Assembly (NCBI GenBank): GCA_013368315.1 | Contig: JAACJM010000265.1 | Coordinates: 1 to 64,000 of the forward strand | Length of the DNA stretch: 64,000 bases | Source: Tetrapyrgos nigripes | Taxonomy: Eukaryota; Basidiomycota; Agaricomycetes; Agaricales; Campanellaceae | Reading direction: 5' to 3' | Shown here: positions 45,835-57,699 of the stretch, one piece after another | How positions within the stretch are numbered: position 1 is the first letter of the stretch | Layout: every line of letters begins with the position of its first letter | Position numbers and translations under genes: made by a program | Notes under the pieces: generated by a model | Told to the model about the DNA's origin: nothing | Databases searched by the model: none | What the model saw: only the letters and a program-made list of their open reading frames with translations

Positions 45835-47455
45835 GAAGAGGAACCCCAAGTATATTGCATTTGTGCTAACCGCACTACAAGGCGCTCCTGGAAGAAAGCA
45901 GGGATCCTTGCTGACACTGGAGAAGAAGTCTGGTGTGCTGCAGGGTTCACTTACTCACAGCAGCTGGCTGAAGAGGCAAACCGGATGAAACCGAAACAGT
46001 CATTTGAGGAGATAGTCCCTCCTCAATATCAGGATTATTCTCAGGTCTTCTCCAAAGCTGAGTTGGAACGCCTTCCTGCACACAAACCCTGGGATCATGC
46101 TATTGAACTGGTACCTGGAGCACCCACTACCCTACGAACCAAAATCTACCCGATGTCCATCAATGAACAGCAGGAACTCGATCAATTCCTTGACGAAAAT
46201 GTCCGCAAGGGATATATCTGGCCCTCCAAATCCCCTCTGTCCTCTCCAGTCTTCTTTGTGAAGAAGAAAGACGGGAAACTTCGGGTTGTTCAGGATTACC
46301 AACGCCTAAACGAGTACACTATTAAGAACCGCTACCCTCTTCCCCTTGTTGCCGACATAGTCAGCCGCCTTCAAGGTGCCAAATACTTCACCAAGTTTGA
46401 CGTACATTGGGGTTACAACAATGTCCAGATCAAACAGGGGGACGAGTGGAAGGCAGCATTTGCAACCAACTGAGGACTTTTCGAACCTACTGTCATGTTC
46501 TTCGGATTGACAAACTCGCCAGCTACTTTCCAGGGCCTCATGAACTCCATCTTCTCAGACTTGATCGCAGCAGGCAAGGTAGCAGTTTATCTGGATGACA
46601 TCCTGATCTTCAGTGGGACTCTGGAAGAACACTGAGGAGCCAGGTTGAAAAGGAATGATCTGTATCTGAGGCCAGAGAAATGCGAGTTTGAACGAGAAGA
46701 GATAGAATATCTGGGGCTGATTATCTGGGAAGGGCAAGTTTGCATGGACCCAGTGAAGGTGGCAGCAGTACAGCACTGGCCAGTTCCCCGCAATGTCCGC
46801 GACGTTTGGGCGTTCTTGGGCTTTGCAAATTTCTACCGACGATTCATAGAGAACTTTGCTAAAACTGCTCAGCCTCTGAACGACCTCACTCGTAAAGACA
46901 TCTCATTTAATTGGGGAACTCACCAACAGGAAGCCTTTGACTCCCTTCAAACAGCCTTCATGTCTGCACCCATTCTTACACTCTGGTCACCAGATCGTCC
47001 CACCCGAGTCGAAGTAGACGCTTCGGGCTTCGCGACAGGAGGAGCTCTAATGCAGATGTTGGAAGACGGTCTCTGGCACCCAGTAGCATTCTGTTCTGCA
47101 TCCATGCAGTCAGCCAAACGCAATTACGAAATCTACAACTGAGAGATGCTGGCTATTATCGAGGAACTGAAAGATTGGCGGAGTTATCTGGAAGGACTAC
47201 CACAGCCCTTTGAAATTATCACAGATCACTCCAATCTAGAGTTCTGGTGAACAGCACAGGATCTTAGTCGACGACAAGCAAGATGGGCCCTGTGGCTATC
47301 ACGCTTTGACTTTTGACTAGTCCATCGCCCAGGCAAAGCGAATACCCAAGCAGATGCCCTCTCTCGCCTCTCCTCCCACCAAGTAACGGACCGGGAAGAC
47401 AATCTGGAAACTACAGTACTCAAACCAGAACACTTTGTAAGGCTCGCCGCCACTA
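45835..47455 (+). pseudogene. Element B reverse transcriptase and RNase H
   Basis: One frame with five TGA codons: 46471-46473, 46633-46635, 47140-47142, 47248-47250, 47314-47316. At nearly all of them relatives carry Arg. RT motifs: [33 protein letters not shown] (first catalytic Asp), [23 protein letters not shown] short deletion after the YLDD box removes part of the LEEH..RL region. RNase [38 protein letters not shown] and DALSRLSSH. Copies RNA into DNA and removes the template in an intact element. Confidence 0.9.
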
Positions 47456-48900
47456 CGCTGGCCAACCCTCTAGAGGAACGAATTCGTCAGGCACTGGGAA
47501 GAGAAGTGGAGGTGTTAAAAGGACTAGAGCAGTTGAAGAAGGAAGGATTGCAACGACTGGCCAATGGTTTACCTGAATGGGAGGAGGATAATGGATTGGT
47601 ATATCACAAGGGGCGAGTCTACGTTCCCCCAAATGAAGACCTGCAGAGGGCAATAGTAGAACAATGCCATGACGAACCATCAGCAGGACATCCAGGACTA
47701 CATGGAACACTCGATTTGGTAACCTCACACTTCTGGTGGCCCACCATTCGCTCTTTTGTGGAGAAGTATGTGGAGGGATGTGATAAATGCACCAGGAAGA
47801 AGCTGCAACGTCATCCGCAAGCAGTAATCCAGCCTTTGGACGTACCCTTAGGACTCTGGAAAGAAGTTGGAGTTGACCTCATTACACAGCTACCATCCTT
47901 GCAAGGCTATGATGCAATCCTGGTCTGCACTGACCTCTATGGAAAACAAGTCCACACCCTTCCCTGCACCTCTAATATCACTGCTACTGGAGTCGCCGAC
48001 CTATACTATCGAGAAATCTTCTGCCTTCATGGCCTCCCACTCCGCTTTGTATCAGATTGTGGTCCACAGTTTGCAGCGCAAACCATGCGTTCTTTGTTGG
48101 ACCGACTCGGGATCAAGTCAAGCCTTTCCTCAGGCTACCGACCCCAGACAAATGGACAGACAGAACGAGCCAACCAGGAGGTGGAGAAATATCTGTGCCT
48201 CTACACCAACTACAGACAGGACGATTGGGTGGAGCACCTTCCTATGGCCGAGTTTGTTCTGAACTCCCGCACACGGCATGGCGCCTTTTGAGGTGACTTA
48301 TGGCTACCTTCCTCTATTCAACATACCGGTAGGCCGGCGCACAGGCATCCCAAATGTAGAAGACCGTCTCGAAATCCTAAGACAGGTTCAAAGAGATGCA
48401 GGATCAGCACTACACCTGGCTAAGCGCTGGATGAAGGAAGGATATGAAAGAGGGAAACGGAAAGGACATCAGTTCAAGGTCGGGGATCATGTCTGGCTGA
48501 GTGCAGAAGACATCGACTTGAAACTTTCAAGTGACAAGTTGGGGGATCGGCAACTGGGACCATACGAGATTGTAGAGAAAATTGGAGATTTGGACTATCG
48601 GTTAGACCTCCCTGAAACTCTTAATCGCCTGCACCCAGTATTCCATGTCGACAAACTCTACCCCTACAAGGGTAATCCAGTGAATGGACTCTTACCTGAG
48701 GAACCAGAGCCAGTATACCTCGAGGGGGAGGATGAGCCTGAGTACGAAGTGGACACCCTTCTGGATAGCAGGATACGATGGAGGCGACTGGAATACCTTG
48801 TCAAGTGGAAAGGATACAGTTGCGAATCTCAAAAATGCGAAGCGTAAAATCACAGCATTCCACAAGAAACACCCAGAGGCAACAAAGACTTAAGGTTCAT
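47456..48900 (+). pseudogene. Element B integrase and chromodomain
   Basis: Zinc domain (CHDEPSAGHPG ... GCDKCTRKK), catalytic core with Asp (GVDLITQLPS), Asp (FVSDCGPQF) and Glu (NGQTERANQE), all intact. A short deletion in the NSRT..HGAF region at about 48270 shifts the frame; 48278-48847 then carries the C-terminal domain (KVGDHVWLSAEDI, HPVFHVDKLYP) and the start of a chromodomain (YEVDTLLDSRIRW, YLVKWKGYS), which is shortened and frame-shifted near 48815. Chromodomains steer integration to marked chromatin. Confidence 0.88.
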
Positions 48901-48930
48901 CAAGGATGATGAAGCATAGGAGGGGGGTAA

Positions 48931-49277
48931 TGTCATGACGTCTATATTTGGTACTATTTATTTCTTCTTATCTCCGTATCCTTGGACCTTTACACCATTT
49001 GACTCTTGTTCCACATGCTACGCACCGGACCTTTCATTTCTCCGATACAGCTTCGATACAGCTTCTTGACAGCTTCCTTTACAGCTTCCTTTATAGCTTT
49101 CTTTACAGCTTTCTTTACAGCTTTACTTTTACATATATAAGCCCCACCCTGACACCTGGTTCCCCATCTTGACCTCTTCGTTGTTGGGACCAGTTCCAGT
49201 ACTTACTGCTGTCTGTTAGTCGAGTCGAGCCTGCAGCTCCTTGTTATCACTATCTAAGTGCTCGCCTCTTTGTGACA
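48931..49277 (+). repeat. Right LTR of B, 347 bp
   Basis: TGTCATGAC ... TTTGTGACA, preceded by GGAGGGGGG and TAA. Intact TATATAA at 49134-49140. Carries the tandem acagctttcttt units. Confidence 0.92.
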
Positions 49278-51668
49278 CCTTTACTCATTGGGCCTTTCCT
49301 GTCACCAGGGCACTTGGTGGCTTTCTCTGTGCCACCATGATTCCCTTGGTCATCAAAATATGATTACACGTGATAGTGGAGGAACAGCTTAGAAAAGAAC
49401 CAAAACTTCTGGTTTATCAGGATGGACAACTTCACTGCTTTCTCTTGAATTTTCAAATCCTTTTGTTCTTTGAGGTGGTCAGTTCTGTGGCTGGCTACAT
49501 CAGTTGCTTCACTGTCGTCCAGAATTCCTTGAAACCTCTGGCTATCTTAAGCTGGCTTGTTTTGGAAGCCAGACTCTTGATTATCTGCATAATACTATGT
49601 GGTGTAAATCCAGGATATGATGATGCACCTCCATTTTCCCTTTCCGTCAAACTAAATGATGAATCTCCCTTACCCACTTGTGATAAATTTGGGTATGAGA
49701 CAGAAGAGGAGCTCATGCCACTGATGGTTTGAGCAGATGACTTTCTGCCCAAGATCACATCATACTTCAGTCAGGTAGAACACTTCAGTGATCCTCAGTA
49801 TGCTCTATACTACACTCTCACTTGCAAAAGTGAAAGTGATAAGAAACCATTACTCTATATCACTGTCTTTGATTTGACAGAACACACTGGTTGGATATAT
49901 ACACATGCATCCTCCTCCTCTGAGTCCTCCTCTCCCTCTCCATCTCCTCCCACTCCATTGTCATCAGCCAGGTCTCCTTGTGCCTTCAAAATCTTCTGTG
50001 CCTGATCAATTGATGTCGACGAGCATAATATCCCCCAAAACAAGGGATTTGTTCACTAACCCATGACATAGAAGAAAGGGTTAAGGCGCATCACCTGTCT
50101 ATCATGGACCAGTTGACATTACGATTTGGCAACAAATATCTGCGACAGGAAGGACCACTCATCCCGAGGCATAATATGGTGATTCCCCATCATATTCCCC
50201 TTCAACACAGTTATGAAACACTCTTCACAAAGTGGACTCTGATGACGCATGATACAAGAAGTCAGCAGTTACAATATGAGGATAGGAAGCATGTCATCAC
50301 AGTTGAAGAGAGCTTGGAAGATGGAGGATGATACGATGGCTTGGTGTTTCTCAACTTCTCAGCAAAATGGAGGGAAATTGAGAACAAAAATGTTGAATTG
50401 TACCATGACATTGATGAGATCATACAGTGCACCAATTGGCTCTGATTGAGATTGACATCTCGAGGGGAGGAGGAACAGCAGATCAATTATGTGTTGGATA
50501 ATTACTGTGGTGATATAGAGAGGGGACTTTTGGAGGAAGTTCATTGCTGGGAGCACAAATTGTGGGACTGTCATCAGCAGATGACCAAAGAACTTGACAG
50601 TGACCACCTGAAGGAACAGGCAGTCTGTGATTGGAATATCAACTCATGGAACTGGCTGAATGACCAAGTCCATTGTATGGAAGAAAGAAGGAAAAAGTTG
50701 GAGCATGGACCCAGCAGGTGTATACTTTGGGATGACTGGGATTACCTTATAGAGAACATAACTGGCCAGCATCCAGGCCAAGACTTCAAAGTTTCTTCAG
50801 CTGCTTACAATAGCTTCTATCTCTGTCTACTTCTTAGTCAAGTACAATCTATCATGAAAAATCTCTGACAGCAGATACTCCAATGTCACACTAGCCTTAA
50901 TCTCCAAAGTAGCCAATCACTGTTTGGATGTAGGATGATAGACCTGCTCGAACTCAGTCTTACTTGAAACAGGGTGAAGATCTTGGGTGAAGTTGTTTCA
51001 AATGTGGGCATTGATGGAGTTCTCAAGGCAAAGATACAATTTTGCAGGTGCAATTTTGGCAGGTTACAGATTCTGACACCTTGGTCAAGCTTGCAGCTGT
51101 TGTCAATGACATGCCAAGGTTGACATCCCTTTCTTTCCACAAGAAGTACAAAATTACAGGGGAGGTGGCTGCTATCCTGCATGAAATTAGGCTTGCAAGA
51201 GGCCATAGCATCTATATTTATGTTGATGATGAGTGGGATCAATGGGAGGAGACTCCTGCAGTGGAGATGGCTCAAGAGACCTTGCCTAGTATCACCCTGT
51301 GGGGTTTTACAGCCTTGGGTAACAATTTCAACAAAATGTGGACAATAAAGGACAAGTCACAAATTGCTCTCAATTTCCAGGCACTGATGGAAGGCAATGT
51401 GGTACTGAAGATCACTCACAAGTATGCTCATCAGGGATCTTCTACCAGTATAACCATCACCAGAGACAAGAAAAGTCTCATGAAGGTCCCCATTGAACAC
51501 CAAGCTGAATTTCACACAGAGATGATAGAGCTGATGCCACAGGAACATTTTGATCTGGGAGTTTACAACACTGTGGAGTTGACTGTTAATAGCAGAGCTG
51601 TTGGCATGGGTTACTACGTCTTGTTGGGCCTAGAGCTTGCCAACAAGGATGGTACACTGCTCTTATAA
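49278..51668 (+). pseudogene. Uncharacterised membrane protein gene, 3' part
   Basis: Continues in frame across the element B TSD (SF-THWAFPVTRALGG) and keeps coding character through the region with scattered TGA stops and shifts: VEEQLRKEPKLLVYQDGQLHC, GYETEEELMPLM, YALYYTLTCKSESDKKPLLYI, GEEEQQINYVLDNY, and a final open 208-residue stretch at 51042-51668 ending in TAA-type stop after KDGTLLL. A Ser/Glu-rich segment at about 49905-49970 is likely a linker. No enzyme motif recognised. Together with 40830-41424 this is one long host-type gene, now broken. Confidence 0.5.
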
Positions 51669-53142
51669 GAAGACAGGGATGAAAGTAGCAAAGGTGACAA
51701 GAAAGGTGATGAGCAGGTGGGTATTGAAGAAGGTGCTGTGTTGAGATGAGTGAAGAAGAGGGCACTGTGCTGCTGACAAGTGGTAGATAGTGTAACAATC
51801 TTCCTTCCTCATTTTGCCCTTAATCGATGCAGTCATAATTTAATCTCCTTTTCTGTCCTTCCCGCAGTCTGCAATAAATGTATAGTACCCAAAGAAATGA
51901 TTCAATGTTGTCTGTCATGATCTGGGGTGATGCATGAGTAAAATTCTCTGGTAGTAGGTAATCAACACCACAAAAGACGACTGTTTGTCCTGATTGGCTA
52001 GCATGTAACTGCTTATATCTGACCTTGCGTCATTGTTGCTGAGGTGTCAATTTCTTCATCAGTAGCAGTTCACCAATAAGTGGGTAGTCAATAGGTAGTA
52101 AATAATGTAATGTTGAGTAGAATGAAGAGAAATTACAAGTGAAGGAAGAGAGAGAATGCCTGACATGGCATGCTGGTGATCTGGACCTGCTGACATGATC
52201 AGAGCAATCCTTGCTGTTTTTTCCTACCCTCATCATCATTATCGACAAACGCTACTGAAAACAGCATCCTCTTTTTTGAGGCAACTGTCATTTGCCCATG
52301 TTGCTTTCTTGAGGACTTGAAGATTCCCTTTCGAGGGCTTGAAGATTCCAGAAATTTCTCAGTTTGCCAATATGCAACACACTTTGAAGGATGCACAAGC
52401 ATCACTCCTTCAACTACAACACCAATGATGCACTACCAGCCTGCTTCAATGATTCCACTATCACAGTGAGTTGTCATTTCATGACTCAGATGTATTATGC
52501 TCATACCCCAAGTCTCTTTTTGCAGGCCAATCAACAATGTTCCAAACAATGTGTCCAAAATTGATGAGGATGACTCTTTACCAATGTTGGTACCTCTTGA
52601 GCTGGAGCAATGGGACATGCAACAGTCAGTCAACAGTGAATCTCAACAAAGCCACATCGTCATGGTATGCCCTCTTCACCTGTCCATTACTTCCTATGCT
52701 AATGTCTCTTTAGAAATGCGGTCTACCTCACCTTCACATCCTTCCATGGTGTGAACCCCTGGCCAAGCTTTAGGTAGTTTATTGTCTTCACTGTCACTTA
52801 TACGAATAGATGCTTTTTAAAAACTCCTTTCCGCTGTCCAACGCCAATGCCAATAGGCACAGTAAGCTCACCCTTCATAGTGTAGTGCTAGAAAGTTCTT
52901 CAATGGGTCCCAACTGTAATGTGTCTGTGTTCATCAAGTGTTCATTGCTGTGTTGCTAATGCAGCTTTCCTTTCCCTCCTGTGACTGTCCCCAACCGTGC
53001 ATGTAAGTACTTTCCTTTTCACTCTAGCTGCTTGGGTCTAGGTCTCACCTCAGTTCAGGTCAGATTCTAATAGTCTTAGTACCCCACAATGTCACCAACA
53101 ACACGTTTGACAGAATCTTAGGACCTCTCAGAGAGCGCAAGA
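51669..53142. other. Intergenic, nothing recognised
   Basis: Short frames only; no transposon ends apart from the Plavaka-like TSD at its right edge. Confidence 0.4.
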
Positions 53143-53620
53143 CATGACCCCAGTGAAAAATCACCCTGACGAGGGCCGACCAGAACTGAGTGAATCTGAC
53201 CAAAACCGAAATGGTGGCCTTCTCGGCTCCAGTCGGTTGTAGCCGTAGAATTTGACATCCAGTCTGACCAAGTCTGACTGCACCTGGCTGTATCTGACTG
53301 GTTTCATTGGTTATGACACTCAATTATGCATGTGGTGTCGGATAGCATCGGACCTGATCAGATTTGAGCAGCTTTTAATAGCTGCTTCATCCTCAGACAG
53401 TATCGGATATGGTCAGAAATTATTGGGTTCTACATACAGGATATCCGAGGATATCCAACTACATCTGCATGCTATAGGATAGTACTACATACAATTGTAC
53501 AATACAATTAAGTCCTACCAAGAAAAAAGTCCTACTAAGAAAGGCGAAGTGAAGAAAAGGAAAAAAGTCACGATATGAGCATTGCAATGTTGAGGAAAGC
53601 GAAAGTCTGAAAGTGACAAA

Positions 53621-56019
53621 TCAGAACGGCAATGGTGATAAAGAAAAGACTATGAACCAGGCATTTTTCTTGCGCTCCTCAGCCAATTGACGATATTCCT
53701 AAGTCAAGATTAGCATTTAGTAAAGCGGAAATAATCGACAACGAACCGCTTTGACTTCCAGCGAAACTTTTTTCCAAACCTTATCATAGTCCTTCGTGGT
53801 GATGCAACCGTGCTCAGGTAAGTAGACTTCAGTGAGATATAAGCCTCTTTCAAAGTTTGGAGAGTGAGCAAATAAATGAGGTAAGAGGCAAAAAAAAGGG
53901 CGTACTTGTTTGTAAATCCCTTGGCGGGCGGCTTGGCCCATTGCTGGCCTGCTGGCGGGGCTGGTTCCAGATCTTGAGCGTCACCGTTAGCAGAAGGGCC
54001 AGGGTCAACGCTGTTGGTACCAGAGCCAGATACCGATAGCATGACAGACTGGGAACTGCCACTGAGATCGCTGTTGCTAATTTGAGCACCTGATTGATTT
54101 CAATTATCAATCTAACTTTTTAAAAAAAAAAAGGGAGACATACCTTCGTTGACTGGCTTGACTGGAGGCGCAGAACTGGACGAGCCAGTAGTGGACGATG
54201 TAACGGGCATGGTGATATCATCTAAAAATTTGAAGTATGAGCCAGACGTATATGTATATGTATATCATTTTCTTACCTTGGGTAACTTGAAGTTCATTGA
54301 CTGGCTTTGCTGCTCGCTGCGACGGAAACAGTGATAGGGTCTAAAAATTTCAAGTATGAGCCAGACGTATATGTACACATCATTTTCTTACCTTGGGTAC
54401 CTTGAAGTTCGTTGACTGGCTTTACTGCTGGAGGCAAAGAACTGGATGAGCCAGCAGTGGACGCTGTGATGGGAGCGGTGATACCATCTGGGAATTGTAA
54501 GTGTAAACAGACATATATGTATATATCATTTGCTTACCTTGGGTAACTTGAGCAGCCACAGATGCATCAATGCTGTATAACACCTCAAATCAATGGTTTG
54601 CCAATGGACCAGACTGAACGACATACGCTTTCTTACCCTGGGTAAAGATAAAGTTAGCAAATGTCGAGAAAAGAAAAAGAGGTTGTTTGACTTACCATCC
54701 GGTGAGCAACACTGTCTGGGAGACTCAGAGGGTGCGGGTGTGGAGGCGTCAGTTTAATGTTGTTCAGAATCTGAATTTGTGGGGGCAGGGAAGAGGTACA
54801 AGAAAGCGGGGACTCGGAGGTAGAGGATTGGCCAGCAGTGACAGCATCATCAGTGACATCATCCTCAATGACAATGACTTGTATGTTGTTGTCATCATTG
54901 GCACGCTCCTTCCCTTTCTTCCCTTTCTTCTTAGGCTTGCTCAGTTTCTTGTTCCTGTGCTTGTTCTTGTCTGCATCGCTGGTGTCGTTGGCTTTTCGTT
55001 TGAGGGATGGGACAGCACCTGAGAAGAAAACAAGTAAATAGCTAGGACAATACATGAAAGAAGGAAACGCATGCAAAAGATTGCCGCTAGTGACATGTTT
55101 GGAGAGCCAATCAGGGTACTTCATACCAAGGTAGACGAGGACCTTGTAATTGTCTGCGGCGAGACGAAATTCGATGAAATGCTTCATGAGCTCGCAGCAT
55201 ATGTATGACAATGGAAAGGGGAGGATCTTCGTAGCACAAGATGCCTCCAAACGCCAGTAGTACACCTCGTCTAGTACCCGGGTACAAAAGGTACTAATAG
55301 TCTTGAGACGATCCACTTTTAGCTCTGGGTGACAGGAGATTAGCAAGTCAATAAAAAAAATCATCCACATAACATACCCTTCCCATAGGCGTCCAGAAGG
55401 AAACCATAGCAAGTAGAGTCGTCCTTAACTTCGTTCCAGTTGGATCGTGTCCAAAGGTCTTGAACAGTTTGCAGATAGTTCTTCTTGTCCAGTGGTTCCA
55501 CAGGTGTAATCACCCAAGGTGGTAGTTGAACAACGTTGGGGTTACATGTTGAAGGAGGCTCTGATGGAGCTGAGGCGGAAGGCAACACAGCTGCGGGATG
55601 GCTTGCACGCTCCAGCAAGAGTTGATATAAAGATAGAAGTTAAGTATGAGCGCAGTCATGAACGGTGAAATAAGATAGAAACGTACTCTTGTTGATTTGC
55701 TACCTCCTCCAATTTGGCACACTTTGTCCACAACTCCCGATAGTGCTGGTTCAGGAAAAGCTGGTCTGCTGTTGCGGTTGAGATGATTCGGGACACTTCC
55801 AATTCAGACGGGTTCTAATAAGGATAATCAACACTATCACAATTGACATGGATACGCCAAACTCACGCTTTGGGTCACTTGGCCCCTAGTAGACGCGTGT
55901 CCAATAGAGTATCCAGCGTATTGGTTTTGATTGGAGTTGTAAAGTGTCTGCCGAGACCGGTCAACTTGGTGATGTTGGAAGCTCTGAAGCCTGCCGCTAC
56001 TAGAGCTCTGGTGGTACAT
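53621..56019 (-). CDS. Accessory gene of the Plavaka-like element, many exons, unknown function
   Basis: Starts MYHQSSSSGRLQSFQ (ATG rc of 56017-56019; exon 56019-55867) and can be followed through at least ten exons with GT-AG introns to a TGA at 53621-53623. Segments: Gln/Asn-rich N terminus; EVSRIISTATADQLFLNQHYREL; Pro/Ser linker; YLQTVQDLWTRSNWNEV..YGFLLDAYGKG and DRLKTISTFCTRVLDEVYYW, a folded-looking domain; a strongly basic block (NKKLSKPKKKGKKGKER), likely nuclear localisation; an acidic patch (VIEDDVTDD); three tandemly repeated exons (54140-54545); and a C-terminal part with YDKVWKKVSLEVKA and YRQLAEERKKNAW, faintly like the last helices of an HMG box. No stop or frameshift was found, in contrast to the transposase beside it. 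A chromatin or DNA-binding role is inference. Confidence 0.6.
54140..54545 (-). repeat. Tandem exon-intron repeat inside the accessory gene
   Basis: Three units of exon plus intron. Exons share the AS/TAGSSSS, KPVNELQ and TQ words; introns share gtaagaaaatgat, catatacgtctggctcatactt and aaatttttag. Unit lengths differ (about 95-150 bp), with the middle exon shortened. Confidence 0.75.
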
Positions 56020-56345
56020 GATGGCAGTAAAAGACGGGGAGAGGAAGAAGCTTGGAGTTTGACTATGTGGTTGCTTGTTTGTACATATCAACAGCTCCAT
56101 GTGATTAATGAATCGACGTGTGTTGACGCGTCTGAAGACTGTGAATCAACCAATAATGTAACTACAATAGAATCCTATGTATTCTTGAGTCATTCCAGAC
56201 AACGGAGATGATCACATCAAGTATTTTCCATTGGCCACATATCTACATCTGCTTTAGCTGCAATAACGATTGGTGAGATGACTGTGTGATTAATGAATCG
56301 AAGACTGTGAATTGTACATACAAGACAAAAAATGTACTACATAGT

Positions 56346-57699
56346 ACTACAGCTCATCTGGACCATCTCTGTCTCCATCATCATCAAATCCCATCAGCTC
56401 AATCTCCTCTACACCAGACTTTTCTACCACAAACCAAAGACCATCCTCCTTATTATGCTGCTTTGGCAGCGGTTGCATTGATATTACGGACAGAATTGAT
56501 TTCACAGGTATCACAACCAAGTTTTGGTTCCCCTGATAGCGACAAGCCCAGAGAGTACCATACGACTCTTCAAAAAGGTCAGCTTCAGGATGGGAATATA
56601 AAGAAACAAGTGCATAGAAGCAACCCGTATCTTGAATATTGCGGAGATCCCTAGGATTACTGCCGTCTTGAGTCTGCATAAAATAGAACTGGACTTCTCC
56701 ATATTCAATGACATTGTTGAGTCGAAGCTATTCAAGAAAATATCAAAAATACATAAGTGAAGTCAATGAGATGATAAAAGACTTACTTTGACATTGCGAG
56801 AGATTCTGATATTCTTTCGTGTAGACTGAGACTCTTGCCATAAACTCCAGGCTTTCTGACCATTAGCAAGTTGCAGTCTACCCCAACGTTTCACAGGATC
56901 AGTGGTGAAAAGATGTTGACGAACAAATGCTCATTCCATGGGAGAGTCTGACTCAATCCACAGGTGATAGCGCTCCCGCAGACAAAGGAAGAGAAATTCG
57001 TCACCAATGTCTACTGATCCCCATGGTCCAGTTGTAGCTGAAGGGTACAGTTCAGGACACATTGCAGCAACAGCAATGCGTTCGCAATGTCGAAGTGCCC
57101 CTGCTGTAAGGTTTCCATAAGTATTTGATGGCTGTCGGAGGCACCGGTTTAGAATCCAAAGATGTCGTTCCATAAAAAACTGGGTGGAATATAACCCAGG
57201 TCCCACATGATAAACTTCTGGAGATGCATGCAAGAAGGTGTGCACACATGGTCTGCAGAAGTGAAGGCAATCAACACGCCGTTGATAGTAAAGTTCCTCA
57301 AACTCCTGAACAAATCCAACAAGCTGCGTATGGGCAATTTGTATTTCGGACTCCTTGATAGAGATTTGGAAGAGGATACGAACTCCCCTGACAAGATGAC
57401 AAAAATTCTGATAGTATGCGATTGGTAGAATGGAACGGAATACACCTGGACCAAGACCGAAAAGGTAAAGGAAGTACTCAGTGGCTTTATAACCACTGGA
57501 TATCTTTTTGGCAGGATTACGGGGTGGTCGATGGAAGAAAGAAGGAAAGTAGCGAGTTGGAATTGCTGTCATCTCCGTCAGCGGCATAGTTCTCCTCAGG
57601 TGGTTTACTGTGGTTTCCACGATTGTAGCGTGTTTGTCGAGTTACCAGAGCACCCTTGCATCTGGGACAGTAGCAGGCAACACGAGGTTTCTTGGTCAT
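56346..57699 (-). pseudogene. Plavaka/CACTA-like transposase, internally deleted
   Basis: Exon 1 (57699-57609) encodes the N-terminal zinc-binding motif CYCPRCKGALV. A short intron leads to exon 2 (from 57565), which joins PTRYFPSFFHRPPRN straight to the C-terminal domain: SGYKATEYFLYLFGLGPGVF, LVRGVRILFQISI, FVQEFEELYYQRR, SPEVYHVGPGLYSTQFFMER, RQPSNTYGNLT. After an intron comes the conserved tail (CFYALVSLYSHPEADLFEES, CRYQGNQNLVVIPVKSI) to TAG at 56346-56348. The central catalytic part of Tnp2-type transposases, normally several hundred residues, is missing. One TGA at 56931-56933 interrupts the C-terminal domain. Confidence 0.82.

Larger units (their letters stand above)
41425..49277 (+). 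mobile_element. Ty3-like chromodomain retrotransposon B
   Basis: LTRs 41425-43411 (347 bp once the Tc1-like insertion is removed) and 48931-49277, both TGTCA..TGACA. CCTTT is duplicated at 41420-41424 and 49278-49282. Coding order gag, protease, RT, RNase H, integrase, chromodomain. Better preserved than A; most lesions are TGA for CGA. LTRs differ at ten of 347 positions. Confidence 0.93.
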
